DNA from: Cannabis sativa
Lineage: Eukaryota > Streptophyta > Magnoliopsida > Rosales > Cannabaceae
Reading direction: 5' to 3'
DNA length: 64,000 bases
Assembly: GCF_029168945.1 (NCBI RefSeq)
Contig: NC_083609.1
Span: 25,727,501 to 25,791,500, forward strand
A model generated the notes under the pieces. The model was given only the letters and a program-made list of their open reading frames with translations. It was not told where the DNA came from and did not search any database. This document shows, one piece after another, positions 12,001 through 23,163 of the stretch (positions are counted from its first letter, which is position 1; the number at the start of each line of letters is the position of its first letter). The translations under genes were made by a program, and so were the position numbers.

Positions 12001-12769
12001 TAGCTCTCAACACAGAAATAACCGGGATCCGAGACCCCTGAACCGATCCAACATAAACAAATGGATCTTCACCTTCCGGCTGAAAAGTCACCATTTTACG
12101 CCTACAATCTATACTGGCCGAATACTTGGATAAGAAATCCATTCCCAGTATAATATCAAACTCAGTTAGTTTCAATTCTATGAGATCAGTACTCAATTCC
12201 CTATCTTCGATCCTAATTGGCATAGACCTAATGCGCCTATTAGAGATAACCAATTCCCCGCTAGGCATTAGGGTTCCGAACCCTCTTTCTAAAATTTCAC
12301 AAGGCCTACCCATAAGATCAATCACTCTTGTAGCCACATATGAACGTGTAGCTCCCGAGTCAAATAATACTGTAAATAACAAGTTGTTGACGGGAAGCTG
12401 ACCTGTCACAACAGAAGGACTGGCTGCAGCGTCAGCTTGGGTAATGGCAAACACACGAGCAGGAACCGGTTTCACCTCAGCTTTCGGCTCCTCTTTCTTT
12501 GCCTGGGGGCAATCTTTCTTGAAATGCCCCACCATGCCACACAAGAAGCATGTCTTCCGGTTACACTCTCCCGGATGGTGTTTCTTGCATCTTGGACACT
12601 CAGGATAAGAGTAACCCTGGCGTCCCCTCCCCGCCTTGGTTCCCACGGAACCGCTTGCTTTGCCCCGAGCCACCAGAAGCTGGAACAACTTTTCTTTTCT
12701 GCTCGGTGGTGGAGTCACCACCATCCCTACCATAAACAGGAGTAGGAATAGTGGGGGTTCCACCAACAC
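8996..12769 (-). CDS. pol: Chromovirus gag C-terminus and pol polyprotein with chromodomain
   Basis: A long open frame (1257 codons from its first ATG, although that ATG is probably not a real start). Order: CCHC knuckle [14 protein letters not shown] (residues about 74-87); aspartic protease with [10 protein letters not shown] (Asp at about 137); RT about 325-500 with the catalytic FIDDILVYS near 471; RNase H about 590-710 with [15 protein letters not shown]; integrase about 810-1090 with a zinc motif ([11 protein letters not shown]... [12 protein letters not shown]) and core acidic residues in [17 protein letters not shown] and [10 protein letters not shown]; then a chromodomain (about 1190-1250, [18 protein letters not shown]). 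Protease-RT-RNase H-integrase order plus the chromodomain identify Tekay/Del. All catalytic motifs I checked are present. The stop codon (8996-8998) falls in the polypurine tract. Confidence 0.96.
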   Translation of the reverse strand: MLVEPPLFLLLFMVGMVVTPPPSRKEKLFQLLVARGKASGSVGTKAGRGRQGYSYPECPRCKKHHPGECNRKTCFLCGMVGHFKKDCPQAKKEEPKAEVKPVPARVFAITQADAAASPSVVTGQLPVNNLLFTVLFDSGATRSYVATRVIDLMGRPCEILERGFGTLMPSGELVISNRRIRSMPIRIEDRELSTDLIELKLTEFDIILGMDFLSKYSASIDCRRKMVTFQPEGEDPFVYVGSVQGSRIPVISVLRARDLLCNGCVGFLAEVFDSADTETFGPEVVRVVKDFLDVFPEELPGLPPQREIDFVIDLAPGVEPVSKAPYRMAPAELKELKLQLQGMLDIGFIRPSVSPWGAPVLFVKKKDGSLRMCIDYRELNKLTIKNKYPLPRIDDLFDQLQGKTVFSKIDLRSGYHQLRIREEDIPKTAFRTRYGHYEFLVMSFGLTNAPAAFMDLMNRVFKDFLDNCVIVFIDDILVYSRSDEEHEHHLRMVLQRLRDHKLYAKFKKCEFWLSEVSFLGHIVGKNGIMVDPNKVESVKNWPRPRSVTEIRSFLGLAGYYRRFVEGFSKLSMPLTELTKKNQKFVWSDKCESSFQELKQRLITAPVLALPSDQEKFVVYCDASRQGLGCVLMQADRVIAYASRQLKDYEQRYPTHDLELAAVVFALKIWRHYLYGEKCEIYTDHKSLKYFFTQKDLNMRQRRWLELVKDYDCEILYHPGKANVVADALSRKGPGQVCTTVMIAPQLASEMVSAGIEFVVGKLHNLTLQSDLLERIRKAQLEDPELVKVRDEVVAGRPKGFTVSSSGMLLYKARVCVPSVDELKKEILDEAHTTPYSLHPGTTKMYQDLKPYFWWYGMKRDVVDYVSKCLTCQQIKAEHQRPAGLLQPLVLPEWKWEDIAMDFVTGLPRTTGMYDSVWVIVDRFTKSAHFLPVKVTYSVDQYAELYVKEIVRLHGAPKSIVSDRDPKFTSKFWMSLQKAMGTKLKFSTAFHPQTDGQSERTIQILEDLLRACVMDFEGSWIKYLPLIEFSYNNSYQSTIGMAPYEMLYGRKCRSPIHWDETGERKYLGPELVQRTNEAIDKIKARMLASQSRQKSYADPKRRDVTFQAGEHVFLRVSPMKGIRRFGKKGKLSPRFIGPFQILEKVGQVAYRLALPPALSAVHDVFHISMLRKYVSDPTHVLSYEALELQPDLSYEEQPVQILDRKEKVLRNKTIALVKVLWRNSKVEEATWELESDMRTQHPELFRLDFGDEILLTGG

Positions 12770-13634
12770 TCGGAGTCACCCGGGCCTCCTGAAGGAACTT
12801 TACCGCACCCTCGGCTCTCAAAGCCTTTTCAACCATCTCCGCATAAGTGGTTGCCTCAGTAGTAGTAATAACCAGATCATGTCTAATTTTTGCACTCAAA
12901 CCCGCCAAGTATTTTTCCTTTTTACTGAAGTCGGTTGGCACAATTCCCGCTGCCAACTTGGCCAACCGGTCAAACTTCGTCGTATATTCAGTAACCGACA
13001 TTCCCTCAGTTTGAACCAGATCAGTGAACTCTTTCCGCTTTGCACTGCGGACTGCTTCATTGTAATACTTGGAGTTAAACAACTCCTTGAATTCTTCCCA
13101 GGTCATCAGCGTGACGTCTCGAGTGAGGGTTATCAACTCCCACCACACGAGAGCGTCTTCCTGAAACTGGAAGGTGGCACAGGTTACCCGGTCATTTCCA
13201 ACCACTCCCATAAAGTTGAGGATGCGCTCTATTACCGAAAGCCACTGCTCGGCCTTCATCACATCAGGGCCTCCCAGAAACACTGGGGGTGCCTGTTTTC
13301 GAAATCTTTCGTACAACGGTTCCATACGGTTGCCAACAGCAGGTTGTTCTGCCGGCACCGCGGGAACTGCAACAGCCTGCACTACTTGAGGAGGCACGGC
13401 AGGAGGACCCTGCTGCCTCAGCCTTTGGATCTCTTCATCTTGCTGGCGGATTCTATCTTGCATCTCCGCAAATCTTTGCTCCCAATCAGGAGGAGCTTGA
13501 GGTGGATTTACAGGGCGACCACCCTGAGCTCTGCCACGGCCACGGCCGCGACCACGAGGATTTTGAGGATTCCTCTGACCGCCTCCGGTCTCAACCATGC
13601 CACCCTGACTTCTTGTATTTCGCGGGGCGTCCAT
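12600..13634 (-). CDS. gag: Chromovirus gag
   Basis: Capsid protein of the chromovirus, starting at [12 protein letters not shown] (ATG at 13632-13634), about 265 bases inside the primer site. The N-terminal part is rich in Gly, Arg, Pro and Gln. A short coiled segment ([21 protein letters not shown], residues about 55-75) precedes the retrotransposon gag domain (residues about 105-290), with [36 protein letters not shown] and the [11 protein letters not shown] block. In this frame the protein leaves the family pattern after about residue 328 and ends without its zinc knuckle, which lies in the pol frame. Tekay elements usually make gag and pol from one continuous frame, so a small indel in the purine-rich stretch near 12640-12660 is the likely cause. 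Confidence 0.93.
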   Translation of the reverse strand: MDAPRNTRSQGGMVETGGGQRNPQNPRGRGRGRGRAQGGRPVNPPQAPPDWEQRFAEMQDRIRQQDEEIQRLRQQGPPAVPPQVVQAVAVPAVPAEQPAVGNRMEPLYERFRKQAPPVFLGGPDVMKAEQWLSVIERILNFMGVVGNDRVTCATFQFQEDALVWWELITLTRDVTLMTWEEFKELFNSKYYNEAVRSAKRKEFTDLVQTEGMSVTEYTTKFDRLAKLAAGIVPTDFSKKEKYLAGLSAKIRHDLVITTTEATTYAEMVEKALRAEGAVKFLQEARVTPSVGGTPTIPTPVYGRDGGDSTTEQKRKVVPASGGSGQSKRFRGNQGGEGTPGLLLS

Positions 13635-13899
13635 TTAATAGGACTTAGCCTGCGAATCCATAAGCCAGGCAGGTTAGACAGCGATCAAAATTAACACCGC
13701 TCTTAATAATTTAAAGGCAACACACTTTCTTTTCTTTTAAGAAAATATATTCAATTTAAATCTAATATGCTTCCTAACATGCTTTCACATTCACATTTAT
13801 TTAAGATATTAAACAAGTACAGGCTTACTGAACCGTGAACCGAGCTTTCTCTGATGAAGATTGTACATGTCATAGCAAGCTTCGGTAGACAAACCTGGC
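13635..13899 (-). other. Chromovirus 5' untranslated leader
   Basis: About 265 bases between the primer site and the gag ATG, AT-rich near 13740-13810. No coding frame is supported. Confidence 0.7.
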
Positions 13900-13912
13900 G
13901 GCTCTGATACCA
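13900..13912 (-). other. Primer binding site, tRNA-Met (chromovirus)
   Basis: On the minus strand TGGTATCAGAGCC, four bases inside the 5' LTR. It is an exact match to the common plant initiator-Met primer site. Confidence 0.95.
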
Positions 13913-13916
13913 AAAT

Positions 13917-15998
13917 TGTAACGCCCTAATGCTAAGGCACGCTACAGTGCTTTTCAATAATTGTGCAATCTTTGCTAATCAAAGAAATTTCTCGAAAAAC
14001 GTGTCAAATTAAAACTTTTGCATTAAACATTAAACTTTGTAATTTAATAAAATATTTACAAGTGCCGGGATCCCGATTTTTAAAACTTTACAAACTTTAC
14101 TTTTTAAATATACATTCCAAAATATACAGATTTACAGGTCGCACAGCGACTTTCAAAATATAACTCCCAGATGTCCCGAGACCGAACACTCCAGGTCGCG
14201 CTGCTTGACATGTACAATCTCACCCGAGCTCAGGTTCACTCCTGTTCAGCTTTCGCCTTTCCTTTACCTACACATAGAAGCAGAAACTGTGAGTCAACAG
14301 ACTCAGTAAGAAATGCATATAACATATCATATAATTTCCGACCTGTAAATAGGCGCCCATACACCTATTTACAGAGCTTAACAGATGAGTATGAACGTTC
14401 TAACTGGGACACGACCATGTACCATGTACCACATACACTCATTATACCTTCGTATTAGTATAGGTAAGGTATGACCGCACCCTGAGTACTATCTAGTGTT
14501 GTACCACAAACACCTTGTACCTTCCCGTACAAGTGTTGGTAACACTATGATGTACTTCCAAACATCACACACCTTACCAATGCACTCTGTACCACAACCG
14601 TACAAGTGTTGGTAGTGTATGAATCACAATAAATAAGCATGTATACATATTAACACATACATACATTCAGATAATCACATCATACATTATACACAGTTCT
14701 TACCTGCTTTCCGAATTCAAGTGTGCTAGCCGACCTGAACGGAATTTCTGTGCTAGATGGATGCCCTAATCACATTTTGAAACCGGGTAAGTCGCATGAT
14801 TAAAACCCTAACCCCGGGAAACCTAAAACCAAAACCCTAGGTTCTGCAATACCCTAAAGGGGTTATTCTAACTCTGGAAATGGGGAAACACCCAACCGAG
14901 GTACCGAAATGGACAAAAATTGAGAAAACGAAGTGTTCGGGAATCCTGCCAAAAACAGAGCAAAGCCGGTTTTTGGGGCATGGCAAACCGGTTTGCCGGT
15001 TTGCACTGATAATCCCAAAACACTTCCTTCTTTGCTCAATTTTCCACCAAATGATACCAAACTTTCAGAGCTCCTAAACAATGCATACACAATAAATCCC
15101 AGCCAGTATTTCACAGAAAAACACAATAAATAACAACTTGCCATTAAAGCTTAAAGCTTGAACTCAAAGCTTAGAATTGCTCAAAACCAATAACCAATCT
15201 CTAAACCAGCTACCATGAACTAGAATTAAGCTAAACAAACCCTAAAATTCGAACTAAGCAAACCTTAAACCCTAACAGCCCCTATTACCCAATATCACCT
15301 CAAAAACCAACTTACAACTTCAAGAACTTGAAAGAGAAAGGAGCTAGGGTTACCTTAGATAATTTCCCTTGAATCCTTGGATGGAAATACAGAAATTGTG
15401 AAGAAAATTCTGGGTTTTTCCTTCTGGTTGAGATAGCCGAACCCCAAGAGAGAGAAAGGAGAAAATGGTTCTTGATTTCTAATTTTTCTTTTTCTTTTCT
15501 TTTTTGACTTTCCTAAATTGGAAAAAGGATTTGATTAAATCCCTTGCTGCCCAAAAATGACTAGGTGTCATCCTCACAATCAGCCACCTAATCCCCCCTT
15601 AAAAGACTAAAATGCCCTTTAAATCAAACTTAGGGTAATTTTGAAACTAGGGGTAAAATGGTCAAATTCCATAACCCCGCTCAATCCCGATAATTTATTT
15701 TCTCCAAAATATTTCCCACTATGAAATAAGGTTCTAAACTTACCCATGTGATCAATCTAGCCATCCATCGCATTTTCCGTTGTCGCCAAGCAAAAATTAC
15801 AAAAATAACATATTGCACATATAAGCTAGATAATACCCCTAGAGTTTAATAAAATCTCCGAAATTGAGAAATTATAACTCTAATATTTATTTCTAAATAT
15901 TGGGGTCCACATTTAAATTTAATTCACAAATAATAATAAAATAATAAAAATTAGTGCTAATTGCCTTTACTAATCCATAAACTAGAGCGGTCATTACA
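13917..15998 (-). repeat. Chromovirus 5' LTR (right copy)
   Basis: 2082 bp; in element orientation this is the upstream LTR that would drive transcription. It differs from the left copy by a few substitutions, single-base indels and a variant patch beside the palindrome (14982-14997). Confidence 0.96.
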
Positions 15999-16003
15999 AA
16001 TAT

Positions 16004-17364
16004 CATTGGTACAAAATGGATTTACAAGAACAAAATTGATGAGTTTGGCATGATTGTTCGGAGTAAAGAAAGACTTGTGGCACAAGGGTATACACAAATA
16101 GAGGGAATAGACTTTGATGAAACCTTTGCACCTATTGCTAGACTTGAATCAATTATATTATTATTGTCTATTGCATGTTTGATTGGTTTCAGGTTATTCA
16201 AAATGGATGTTAAATCAGCATTTCTCAATGGAATCTTGAATGAAAAATTTTGTGTTGAACAACTGAAGGGATTTGAGGATCCTCATGCACCTAATCATGT
16301 TTACAAATTGGAGAAAACTCCTTATGGTTTGAAACAAGCCCCATGGGCTTCGTATGAGAGACTAATTCAGTTTCTAGTTTCTCACAGTTACAAGAGGGGA
16401 GGAGTAGATAAAATTTTATTTATCAAAAATAATAAATCTAACATAATCATTGCTCAGATCTATGTAGATGATCTTGTTTTTGGTTCTACATCTAACAATG
16501 AGGTGCAGGTGTTTGTGAAACAGATGAAAGAAGAATTTGAGATGAGTATGGTGGGAGAGTTGAACTATTTTTTGGGTTTACAAGTTAGGTAGTTAGATGA
16601 TGGTATATTTGTTTCTCAAAGCAAATATGCTATGAATTTGGTGAAAAAGTTTAGACTTCAAAGTTCAAAGATTGCAAAAACTCCAATGGGAACAACTGTG
16701 AAGCTGTCCAAAGATGAGAACGGTATCAAAGTAGATCCTACACTGTATAGGAGCATGACTGGTAGTCTTCTTTATCTTACTGCTAGTAGACCTGATTTAA
16801 GTTATAGTGTTGGTCTGTGTGCCAGGTACCGAGGAAATCCCATGGACCTGATTTAAAAGAATCATCCGTTATGTTCATGGGACTGTTGATTATGGTCTTT
16901 GGTATTCAAAGGACACTAATGCTAATCTTGTGTGTTTTAGTGATGTTGATTGGGCAGGTAATACTGATGATAGGAAAAGCACAAGTGGAGGTTGTTTCTA
17001 CTTGGGAAACAATTTAGTTTCATGGCACAGCAAAATACAAAATTCAATCTCTCTTTCTACTGCTAAGGCTGAATACATTACTGCTGAAAGTTGTTGTGCT
17101 TAGCTTTTATGGATGAAGCAAATGATGATGGATTATGGGTTTCATCTTGACACTTTAACTATTTTTTGTGACAATACTAGTGCAAGTAATATTTCAAAAA
17201 ACCCTGTGCAACATTCACGAACTAAACATATTGACATTCATCATCATTTTATAAGAGAATTAGTTGAAAATAAAGTTCTTCTCCTGGAATACATTGAAAC
17301 ACATAAACAAATTGCTAACATTTTCACTAAGGCTCTTGATTCGGTTCGCTTTGATTTCCTCTGA
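16004..17364 (+). pseudogene. pol: Sirevirus pol, 3' part: RT and RNase H
   Basis: Resumes the RT exactly where the gypsy entered, reading IIGTKWIYKNKIDEFG. Copia RT motifs follow: RLVAQGYTQIEGIDFDETFAP, FKMDVKSAFLNG, KTPYGLKQAP and the catalytic YVDDLVFGS at 16461 onward. RNase H shows SRPDLSYSVGLCARY, DWAGNTDDRKSTSGGCFYLG, STAKAEYI and the C-terminal ISKNPVQHSRTKHIDIHHHF. Breaks: TAG near 16590, a frameshift around 16845-16860 and TAG at 17101-17103. Together with 4980-6913 it forms one split, dead pol gene. Confidence 0.93.
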
Positions 17365-18728
17365 AAATCTTTAGGGGTTGGTTCTCTTTGATTATCAAAC
17401 TTTATTTTTGTTGCCTGATCAAATGTATTTGTTTCTATTTAAGAAATCTGGCAATACTTTTGAAAATTGTATTTTTTATTTTGAGAGATAAATTGACTTG
17501 TATTTTTTGTGATTTTCGAAGTGTTTTCTTGAAGACAAAAATAATCAATTCCTCCTTTCATATTCAAGTCAATCAATCAATGGTTAATGTTTGAGCATCC
17601 TTTATGCAGCATTGTTTCAAGCTCCTATGTAAGAATAGAGCTACCTACATCAGTGTGTGAAAGGTTTCTTTTGAGTAAGTTGGTACTTTGTAATTCGCAG
17701 TTATGAAGAGGATACACTACCATAGAAAATGGCTACCACTGGTGTAGTGTGACAGCATCTTCATAGGTTACAATTTTTACATTTAGAAAAAGACTTTCTT
17801 GTCAAATGGGTAATGTTCCCTTGCATACACTATCACACAAATATGCTTTAAAATTTGCAAGAAAAATATTACACTGTTTATTTAAGAAAAAATGTGTGTC
17901 AGACTCTTACATGTAGATTGACTTTCTTGAAGAATATGTGCTTGTAATTGAATTGCGCTTGTTTCTCTCGAAAATTCTTTCTATTGTTCAAAAATCACAA
18001 GTGCTTTTATCTCCATCATACACTAACATCTATTTTCTTTTGGCTTGTCTTATTTTTTTCAAGATAATGCACATTGATCATAGCTATTATTGTTTTTGGG
18101 GACTTTGTCATTCTCATTTATTTTAAAATAAAAAAATAAAATAAAATCATGATTTTTAAAGTGGGCCGAATTAATTGTAGCATTTGGTGAAAATTGACAT
18201 TTTAATTATTTGTTCTAAAGTATTCTTGATCATCAAGTCTTTATTTATATCAACTTATCCTTATATGTTATGTATGATATTTGTCATAATGTAGTTGTCT
18301 TTGTTGCCTTTTTAATCTTGATTTTTTTTAAAAGAAAAGGGAAAGTTAATTTGAGTTGATCGTGTAGGGCTTAGTGGTCCCTATTTTGCGGTTTATTTAT
18401 TTCTCTTTTTCGAAAAAAAATAAATAAAATAATGCTTTTTTTGTTTCATTTTTTTTTTTGTTGCAAATCTTTTTAATAAAAAAGAAGGCGTAACTTGTTG
18501 GTTGATCGTGTGTGAGTGGGTACTTGTTTTAAGTTTCCTTTTTTTGTTCATTTGAAAAAAAAGCTACTTTATGGTGGTTAATTTCAAAAAAGGTATGTCT
18601 TGTCTTATTAAAATTTCTCACCCACATTATTTCACCCACACGATTTTTATTCTCTTCTTCTTCATTGTGCTTTCTCTCTAAAATTGTGTGTGAGTTGCTT
18701 GAGTTTCAGTTCTTTGCAAAAAGGAAAA
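17365..18728 (+). other. Sirevirus spacer between pol and envelope-like frame
   Basis: Non-coding AT-rich DNA of about 1.36 kb. Such a spacer is usual between pol and the extra 3' frame in Sireviruses. A pyrimidine-rich tract at about 18610-18690, just before the ATG at 18729, could hold a splice acceptor for a subgenomic mRNA; this is only inference. Confidence 0.6.
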
Positions 18729-20481
18729 ATGGTGAAGACTCGAAGAGGATCATCGTCCAAGGCCCTTGCTGTATCTAAAGTCCGACCATCACAATCACCT
18801 CTGGCTTCAGTTGTGACTTCATTGCCACTTGCGTCAGCTCCGACTGCCTCTGTTGGTCGCACCACCAAGACCAAGGCTCAAAATAAAGTGTTTCCTCTAT
18901 CTAATGAGCATCCCATGGTGTTTCAAGACATCACCTCTGATATTGGAGTCAATGCACCACCATCTGAAGTGGTGGTGCCATCTCGAGTCAAAAATGTTCA
19001 CTCTTTTCCCATTGAACCCTTAGTGGTGGCTAGGGCAAATGCTAAATTGGGTTCGTCTTCTTCAAATGTTGTTGGTGCTACAGTTGTGCTTCTCAAATTA
19101 CCTGTGAAGCCAAGTCGATCAAAGAAAAATGAGTTAGCCCCACAAAGAAAATTAATTTTGAACACTTCTTCATCTCCATCTTCCTCTCCATCTGCTGTAA
19201 AGAAGAAATTAAAGGCTCATCCTCCATCTCCATCTCCATCACCATCTTTTTTTGAATGTGAGCCCAAAGAAGAAGAATCTGAGTCCTAAACTGATGAGTC
19301 TGATGAATCTTTTCCTGCTCCTGCTGATCCTGAATCAGAATCTGATGAAATGGAGTCTGAAGATGTTGCTGCCCCTATTACAGAAGCAGTGTCTGCCCCT
19401 GCACCAGTCACTTCACCACTGTCCTCAAAGGGTAAAGGCAAGAAACCAGTCACTAATCCTATTTCTTCTCTAAGGATGAAAGGTGTACACTTTCAAACTC
19501 ATTCTCCTTTATTTTGCTACAATGATAATGCCCGAGACATGGTTATTTATGCACAAAGAAAATTTCTTGTTGAAAGAAATTATATTTTGAGTGATCATCG
19601 TCCAATGGTGTTCTTAAAATTCTTCAAGAGAGAAAATGGGCATATTCTTTGGCTAATTTTTCTGGCTATGTGGATAGGATTGTTAAAGAGTTTTATGCTA
19701 ATCTCAATAATGAAATTGTTGATCCTAACTCTACCATATTTTGTAGAGTGTTTGTGAGATGTCATCGGTTTTCTTTCTCTCCACAAGATGTTGCAAAGGC
19801 CTTGCATCTTCCTTCTCTAGCTATTCCAGATGAAGAGGAGAGTGAACCACTTGACAAGGATGAGGTTCTTTCTTAGATTGTGGGTCAAAAGATGGTGTGG
19901 CCTCAAAATTTTGTTATCTCAGTCACAAATTTAACTTACATGTATGTCGTGCTTCACAAAATTTCTACAACAAATTGGAAACCGACTTCTCACACTGCAA
20001 CCATCTTCTTTAATATGGATTCTTTCTTGTACAAGGTTGAAACTGGACATGACGTTGATTTGGCCAGTTTCATCTATGACCAAATCATTAGTTTTTGGAA
20101 AGGTAACAAGAAAAATTTAAATCTTCCTTTTCCTTAAGTTATTTACAAAGTCTTAAGTATGCAAAAAAGTGATCTTAAGACAGAGAAAGAAGATTTGGTG
20201 GCTCCTTCCACTGGTGCATCCTACAAGGCCTCTGCACCAATTCCTGATACTATATTGAACCTTCATCATCAAAGAAATCCAAGCCTCAATCTCTAATATT
20301 TGCTTCGGATGACCTTTCGACAGAAGCTCCTGTTCCAATTGCTTCAGCACCTGTCACAAAAAAACTCTCTGGTGTTCAAGCTTCTCTTGATGCCTTGTCT
20401 GATCGAGTTCTGAATCTTGAGGGACTCCAACGTTCAATTTTGGATGCTGTCAAAACCTTGTTTAAAACCCCAGAAGCTTAG
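18729..20481 (+). pseudogene. Sirevirus envelope-like ORF, decayed
   Basis: Sireviruses often carry an extra frame after pol, called envelope-like, whose role is unproven. The ATG at 18729 opens a Ser/Pro/Lys-rich N-terminal part (MVKTRRGSSSKALAVSKVRP). A stop at 19287-19289 interrupts it, and the same frame continues through an acidic stretch into a core resembling the plant transposon protein domain found in this position (about 19470-20137: YAQRKFLVERNYILSDHRPM, then CHRFSFSPQDVAKALHLPSL after a frameshift near 19620-19650). Further stops lie at 19874-19876 and 20135-20137. The C-terminal end reads about 20400-20481 (LSDRVLNLEGLQRSILDAVK), a possible coiled coil. I see no clear signal peptide or membrane segment. 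Confidence 0.8.
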
Positions 20482-20600
20482 TTTTTCTTGTCCCTTTTAT
20501 TTTTTGTCTCCATTCCTAAGAACATTGATACTTTCTTTAGTCTTAGGTTTGGCATATTTGTTTTTGTTATGCTTTTGGTACTTTGGCTACTTTGAAAAAC

Positions 20601-20679
20601 ACAAAGGGGGAGAGTAGACTCAAAAGCCTGTTTATTTTGATTTGTGTAAATCTTGACCTTCTTATTTTGAGGGGGAGTT
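20601..20679 (+). other. Two extra polypurine motifs of the Sirevirus
   Basis: ACAAAGGGGGAGAG at 20601-20614 and TTTTGAGGGGGAGTT at 20665-20679 precede the terminal polypurine tract. Multiple such motifs upstream of the 3' LTR are a known Sirevirus hallmark. Confidence 0.8.
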
Positions 20680-20800
20680 AAGTTTTAGTTTCATTTTCAT
20701 ATTTGTTATAAGTTATGCATGCTTGCAGGTGGAGTTCTTCTCTTTACTTATCTCTAACGTGTGTTGTAGGTTTTTATTTTATTTTTGTCTATCAAATTGC

Positions 20801-20813
20801 CAAATGGGGAGAT
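20801..20813 (+). other. Terminal polypurine tract of the Sirevirus
   Basis: CAAATGGGGAGAT directly abuts the 3' LTR (TGTAAAATCC). It would prime plus-strand DNA synthesis. Confidence 0.88.
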
Positions 20814-22126
20814 TGTAAAATCCTTTATTGGCATATTTGATAAAATAGACAAAAATAATGTTTGTGGTATTTTCAAAATTGTTCCTACGTGTTTATTCAT
20901 TATTTTCAAAAATATGGTTTCCTTTTCCTGTGTGAAAAGGCTTTTCAAAATCAGATCCTATTTCTATTTGACTTTGGTGAATTAAATATGTGTTTTCCTT
21001 TTATATAAAATTTGATTTTATTCTTTTATTTTTAAGGAAACTCTTATTCATATTTTATTCCTTTTGATCTGATTTCTTGACCAAGAAACCGTGTACAACT
21101 ATGGGATTTAATGTTGTCAAAGTTGCCTTATTTATTTATGGAAACTTTGCTGAAAAACTGTCCAGGTTTTTTGTATCTGTTTGAACGGATTGATTGTCTG
21201 TTTAAACAGATTTTGACTTTCCTTTTTGAGAAGATTTTCACTTAATGATCTGATCGTTTCTTGATGGCTTGACCACGACCTAGAGGGTTTCTAAACTGTA
21301 TATATATTCATCCTAAGGTCGTTGGTTTTGGTTAGCTCTCTTGGTGTATCAATTCTATATTACTTTTCAAAGTTAGAGAGTATTTTTTTTGTGTGTGAAG
21401 AACTTCGGTCCAACAAGTTCTTAGTACTTTGTTATTGTGTTACTTTGTATTGTTTCTTGTTGTAATTGTGCAAATTGAACACCTTGGATATTGTTAATCA
21501 AACTTTGGGAGAAGTCTTGTTCGTGAGTCATCTTTTGGAAGGAAAAGGTGCATGTAAGTCACTCTTCGGGAGGAATATTGCAAGTTAGTCACTCTTTGTG
21601 AGGAAGATTGTAGGTTAGTCACTCTTCGGGAGGAAGATTTCAAGTGAGTCACTCTTTAGGAGGAAGATTGCAAGTTAGACACTCTTTAGGAGGAAGATTG
21701 CATGTGAGACACTCTTCGGGATGAAGTGTGCATGTGCTATGAATTGAAGAGAGTTCAAGGTCTCGGCACTTCTAAAATTTGATTAGAAGAATAGATTACA
21801 ACAGTTGCGGCAAATTCAAAGAGGGAGTCTTTATTTGTATAAGTCAATTTTATTTTGTAAACACTTGTTAATTATCTAATAAATTTCTTTCTCTGGGCGT
21901 GGCCCCGTGGACTAAGAGCAATTCGAAAGAGTTATTGATACCACATATAAAATGTTGTGCGTCATTTTAATTTTCTACATTTTACTTTCTGCAGTATATT
22001 TATGTTTTGTCAGATTTTGTGTCTGATAGAACAGAGATAGAGTATGTTCAAACAATTTTATTACAGTTCCGCATTATTTAAATTGTTTGATAATTTCACT
22101 TGGTAATTGTTAAAAACGAAATTTCA
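20814..22126 (+). repeat. Sirevirus 3' LTR
   Basis: Direct repeat of 1861-3175, 1313 bp, including the same 30-bp tandem array (21556-21740). Substitutions are scattered all along the pair. Confidence 0.95.
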
Positions 22127-22640
22127 ATGATGAAGAATAGAACCTAGGTTAAATGAATTATATACTTCATTGATTTATTCCCTAGAATAGTGTATCTCCA
22201 CCAATCTCAAAGTTTTATCTAAGTTAAATAAATTGCATACTTCGTGAATTTATTGCTTAGGTAAAAGACGTAAGTATTGAGCACTTCACCTTGATTTCAT
22301 ACAATAGGGAGATTAGAATAATTCACTGCTTAAGTTTTATTTGCAGGATTAATAATTTGATTGGAAACTAAAATTACACTTATTAATAGAAATTAAGAAT
22401 GATTGTCAAGGGTGGAGAATAACATTTAACTATTTATCTCATATCGTAGTCTCAATTATAATTTGTTTTTATTTTCTTTTTATGATGTTTAAGTACAACT
22501 CAAAACCCCCCCTTTAATTTCTATTTGATAGTGAATAATAAATTATTCATAGTCCTCATGGGATCGACCCGTACTTGCTTTTATAATGAAATAATAGAAA
22601 GTATAGGAATAAAAAAATAATAGTAAATTTGATACAGCAT
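22127..22640. other. Unassigned flank right of the Sirevirus, LTR-like
   Basis: AT-rich, no coding frame. The sequence TCATGGGATCGACCCGTACTT near 22558-22578 recalls the '(T/G)GGATCGACCC' segment often found near the ends of gypsy or copia LTRs, so this may be an eroded LTR. Low certainty. Confidence 0.3.
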
Positions 22641-23128
22641 ACGACATGCATCAGACTCCATTAAGAAATGGCTTTGATGAGAAAAAGTTAGGTGGGTTGA
22701 TGAATTACCCAAGTATTATGGGCTTATCGGACATCAGTTCGAACATCGACTAGAAACATTATTTTCATCGGCATGTGGCTCAGAGGCCATGTTACTAGTT
22801 GAAATAAATGTGGCGACACATAGATGTGAATTCTACGACCAACAACAAAACTAAGAACTTCTCGATGTTCCCTTGGATCTAATTGAAGAAAAGTGTGAAG
22901 GATTTCAACTTCAAAACGTCTCATATCAACAAAGAATAACTAAATATTTCAACAAAAGTGTTAGCAAAAGGTCATTCAAAGTAAGAGATTTGTTCCTACA
23001 AATGGCCTTTCAAAACACTTGAGATCCTGCTTAAGGATTGTTTAACCTGAACTAGGAAGGGTTTTATGTCATTGAAGTTGTTATTGGACCAGCTGTATAC
23101 AAGTTAGCATGATCAAATGGACAACTTG

Positions 23129-23159
<31 letters not shown>
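22641..23159 (+). pseudogene. Ty3/gypsy integrase C-terminal relic ending in A-run
   Basis: With stops ignored, one frame reads RWVDELPKYYGLIGHQFE, then SEAMLLVEINVATHRCEFYD, LDLIEEKCEGFQLQNVSYQQ, RITKYFNKSVSKRSFKVRDL and EGFYVIEVVIGPAVYKLA. These are the conserved blocks of the gypsy integrase C-terminal part (RWVDELP, GSEA..PVEI, YNKRVKPRSFKVGDLV, EGPY.V..V). At least four in-frame stops make it dead. It ends in 27 consecutive A's (23133-23159). The lineage is probably Tat/Athila-like rather than chromoviral. Confidence 0.8.
23133..23159 (+). repeat. 27-bp A-run
   Basis: Uninterrupted run of 27 A's directly after the gypsy integrase relic. Confidence 0.95.

Positions 23160-23163
<4 letters not shown>

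Larger units (their letters stand above)
6914..15998 (-). mobile_element. Tekay/Del-type chromovirus (Ty3/gypsy), near intact
   Basis: A 9085-bp element on the minus strand, inserted in the Sirevirus RT gene. LTRs 6914-8994 and 13917-15998 both run TGTAACG...TTACA. The target duplication AATAT is perfect (6909-6913 and 15999-16003). The primer site, gag, pol with C-terminal chromodomain and polypurine tract are all present. The LTRs differ at only a handful of sites plus one small cluster near 14955-14965, so the insertion is recent. The only obvious coding defect is a frame change between gag and pol near 12640-12660. Confidence 0.97.
1861..22126 (+). mobile_element. Sirevirus-type Ty1/copia retrotransposon with nested gypsy
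   Basis: Complete in outline: 5' LTR 1861-3175, tRNA-Met primer site 3178-3191, decayed gag, pol in copia order (protease, integrase, RT, RNase H), an envelope-like frame after pol, several polypurine motifs and 3' LTR 20814-22126. Without the nested gypsy it is about 11.2 kb, which suits a Sirevirus. The 5-bp flanks GTGAT (1856-1860) and ATGAT (22127-22131) match at four of five bases, as expected for an old target duplication. The LTRs differ at many sites, far more than those of the nested gypsy, so this is the older insertion. Many stops and frameshifts make it non-functional. Confidence 0.93.

Noticed and set aside
12636..13694. A 352-codon plus-strand frame over gag
   Set aside because: It is the reverse complement of the real gag gene and has no protein-family features.
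22724..22924. A 66-codon minus-strand frame
   Set aside because: It is antisense to the gypsy integrase relic, which explains the sequence better.
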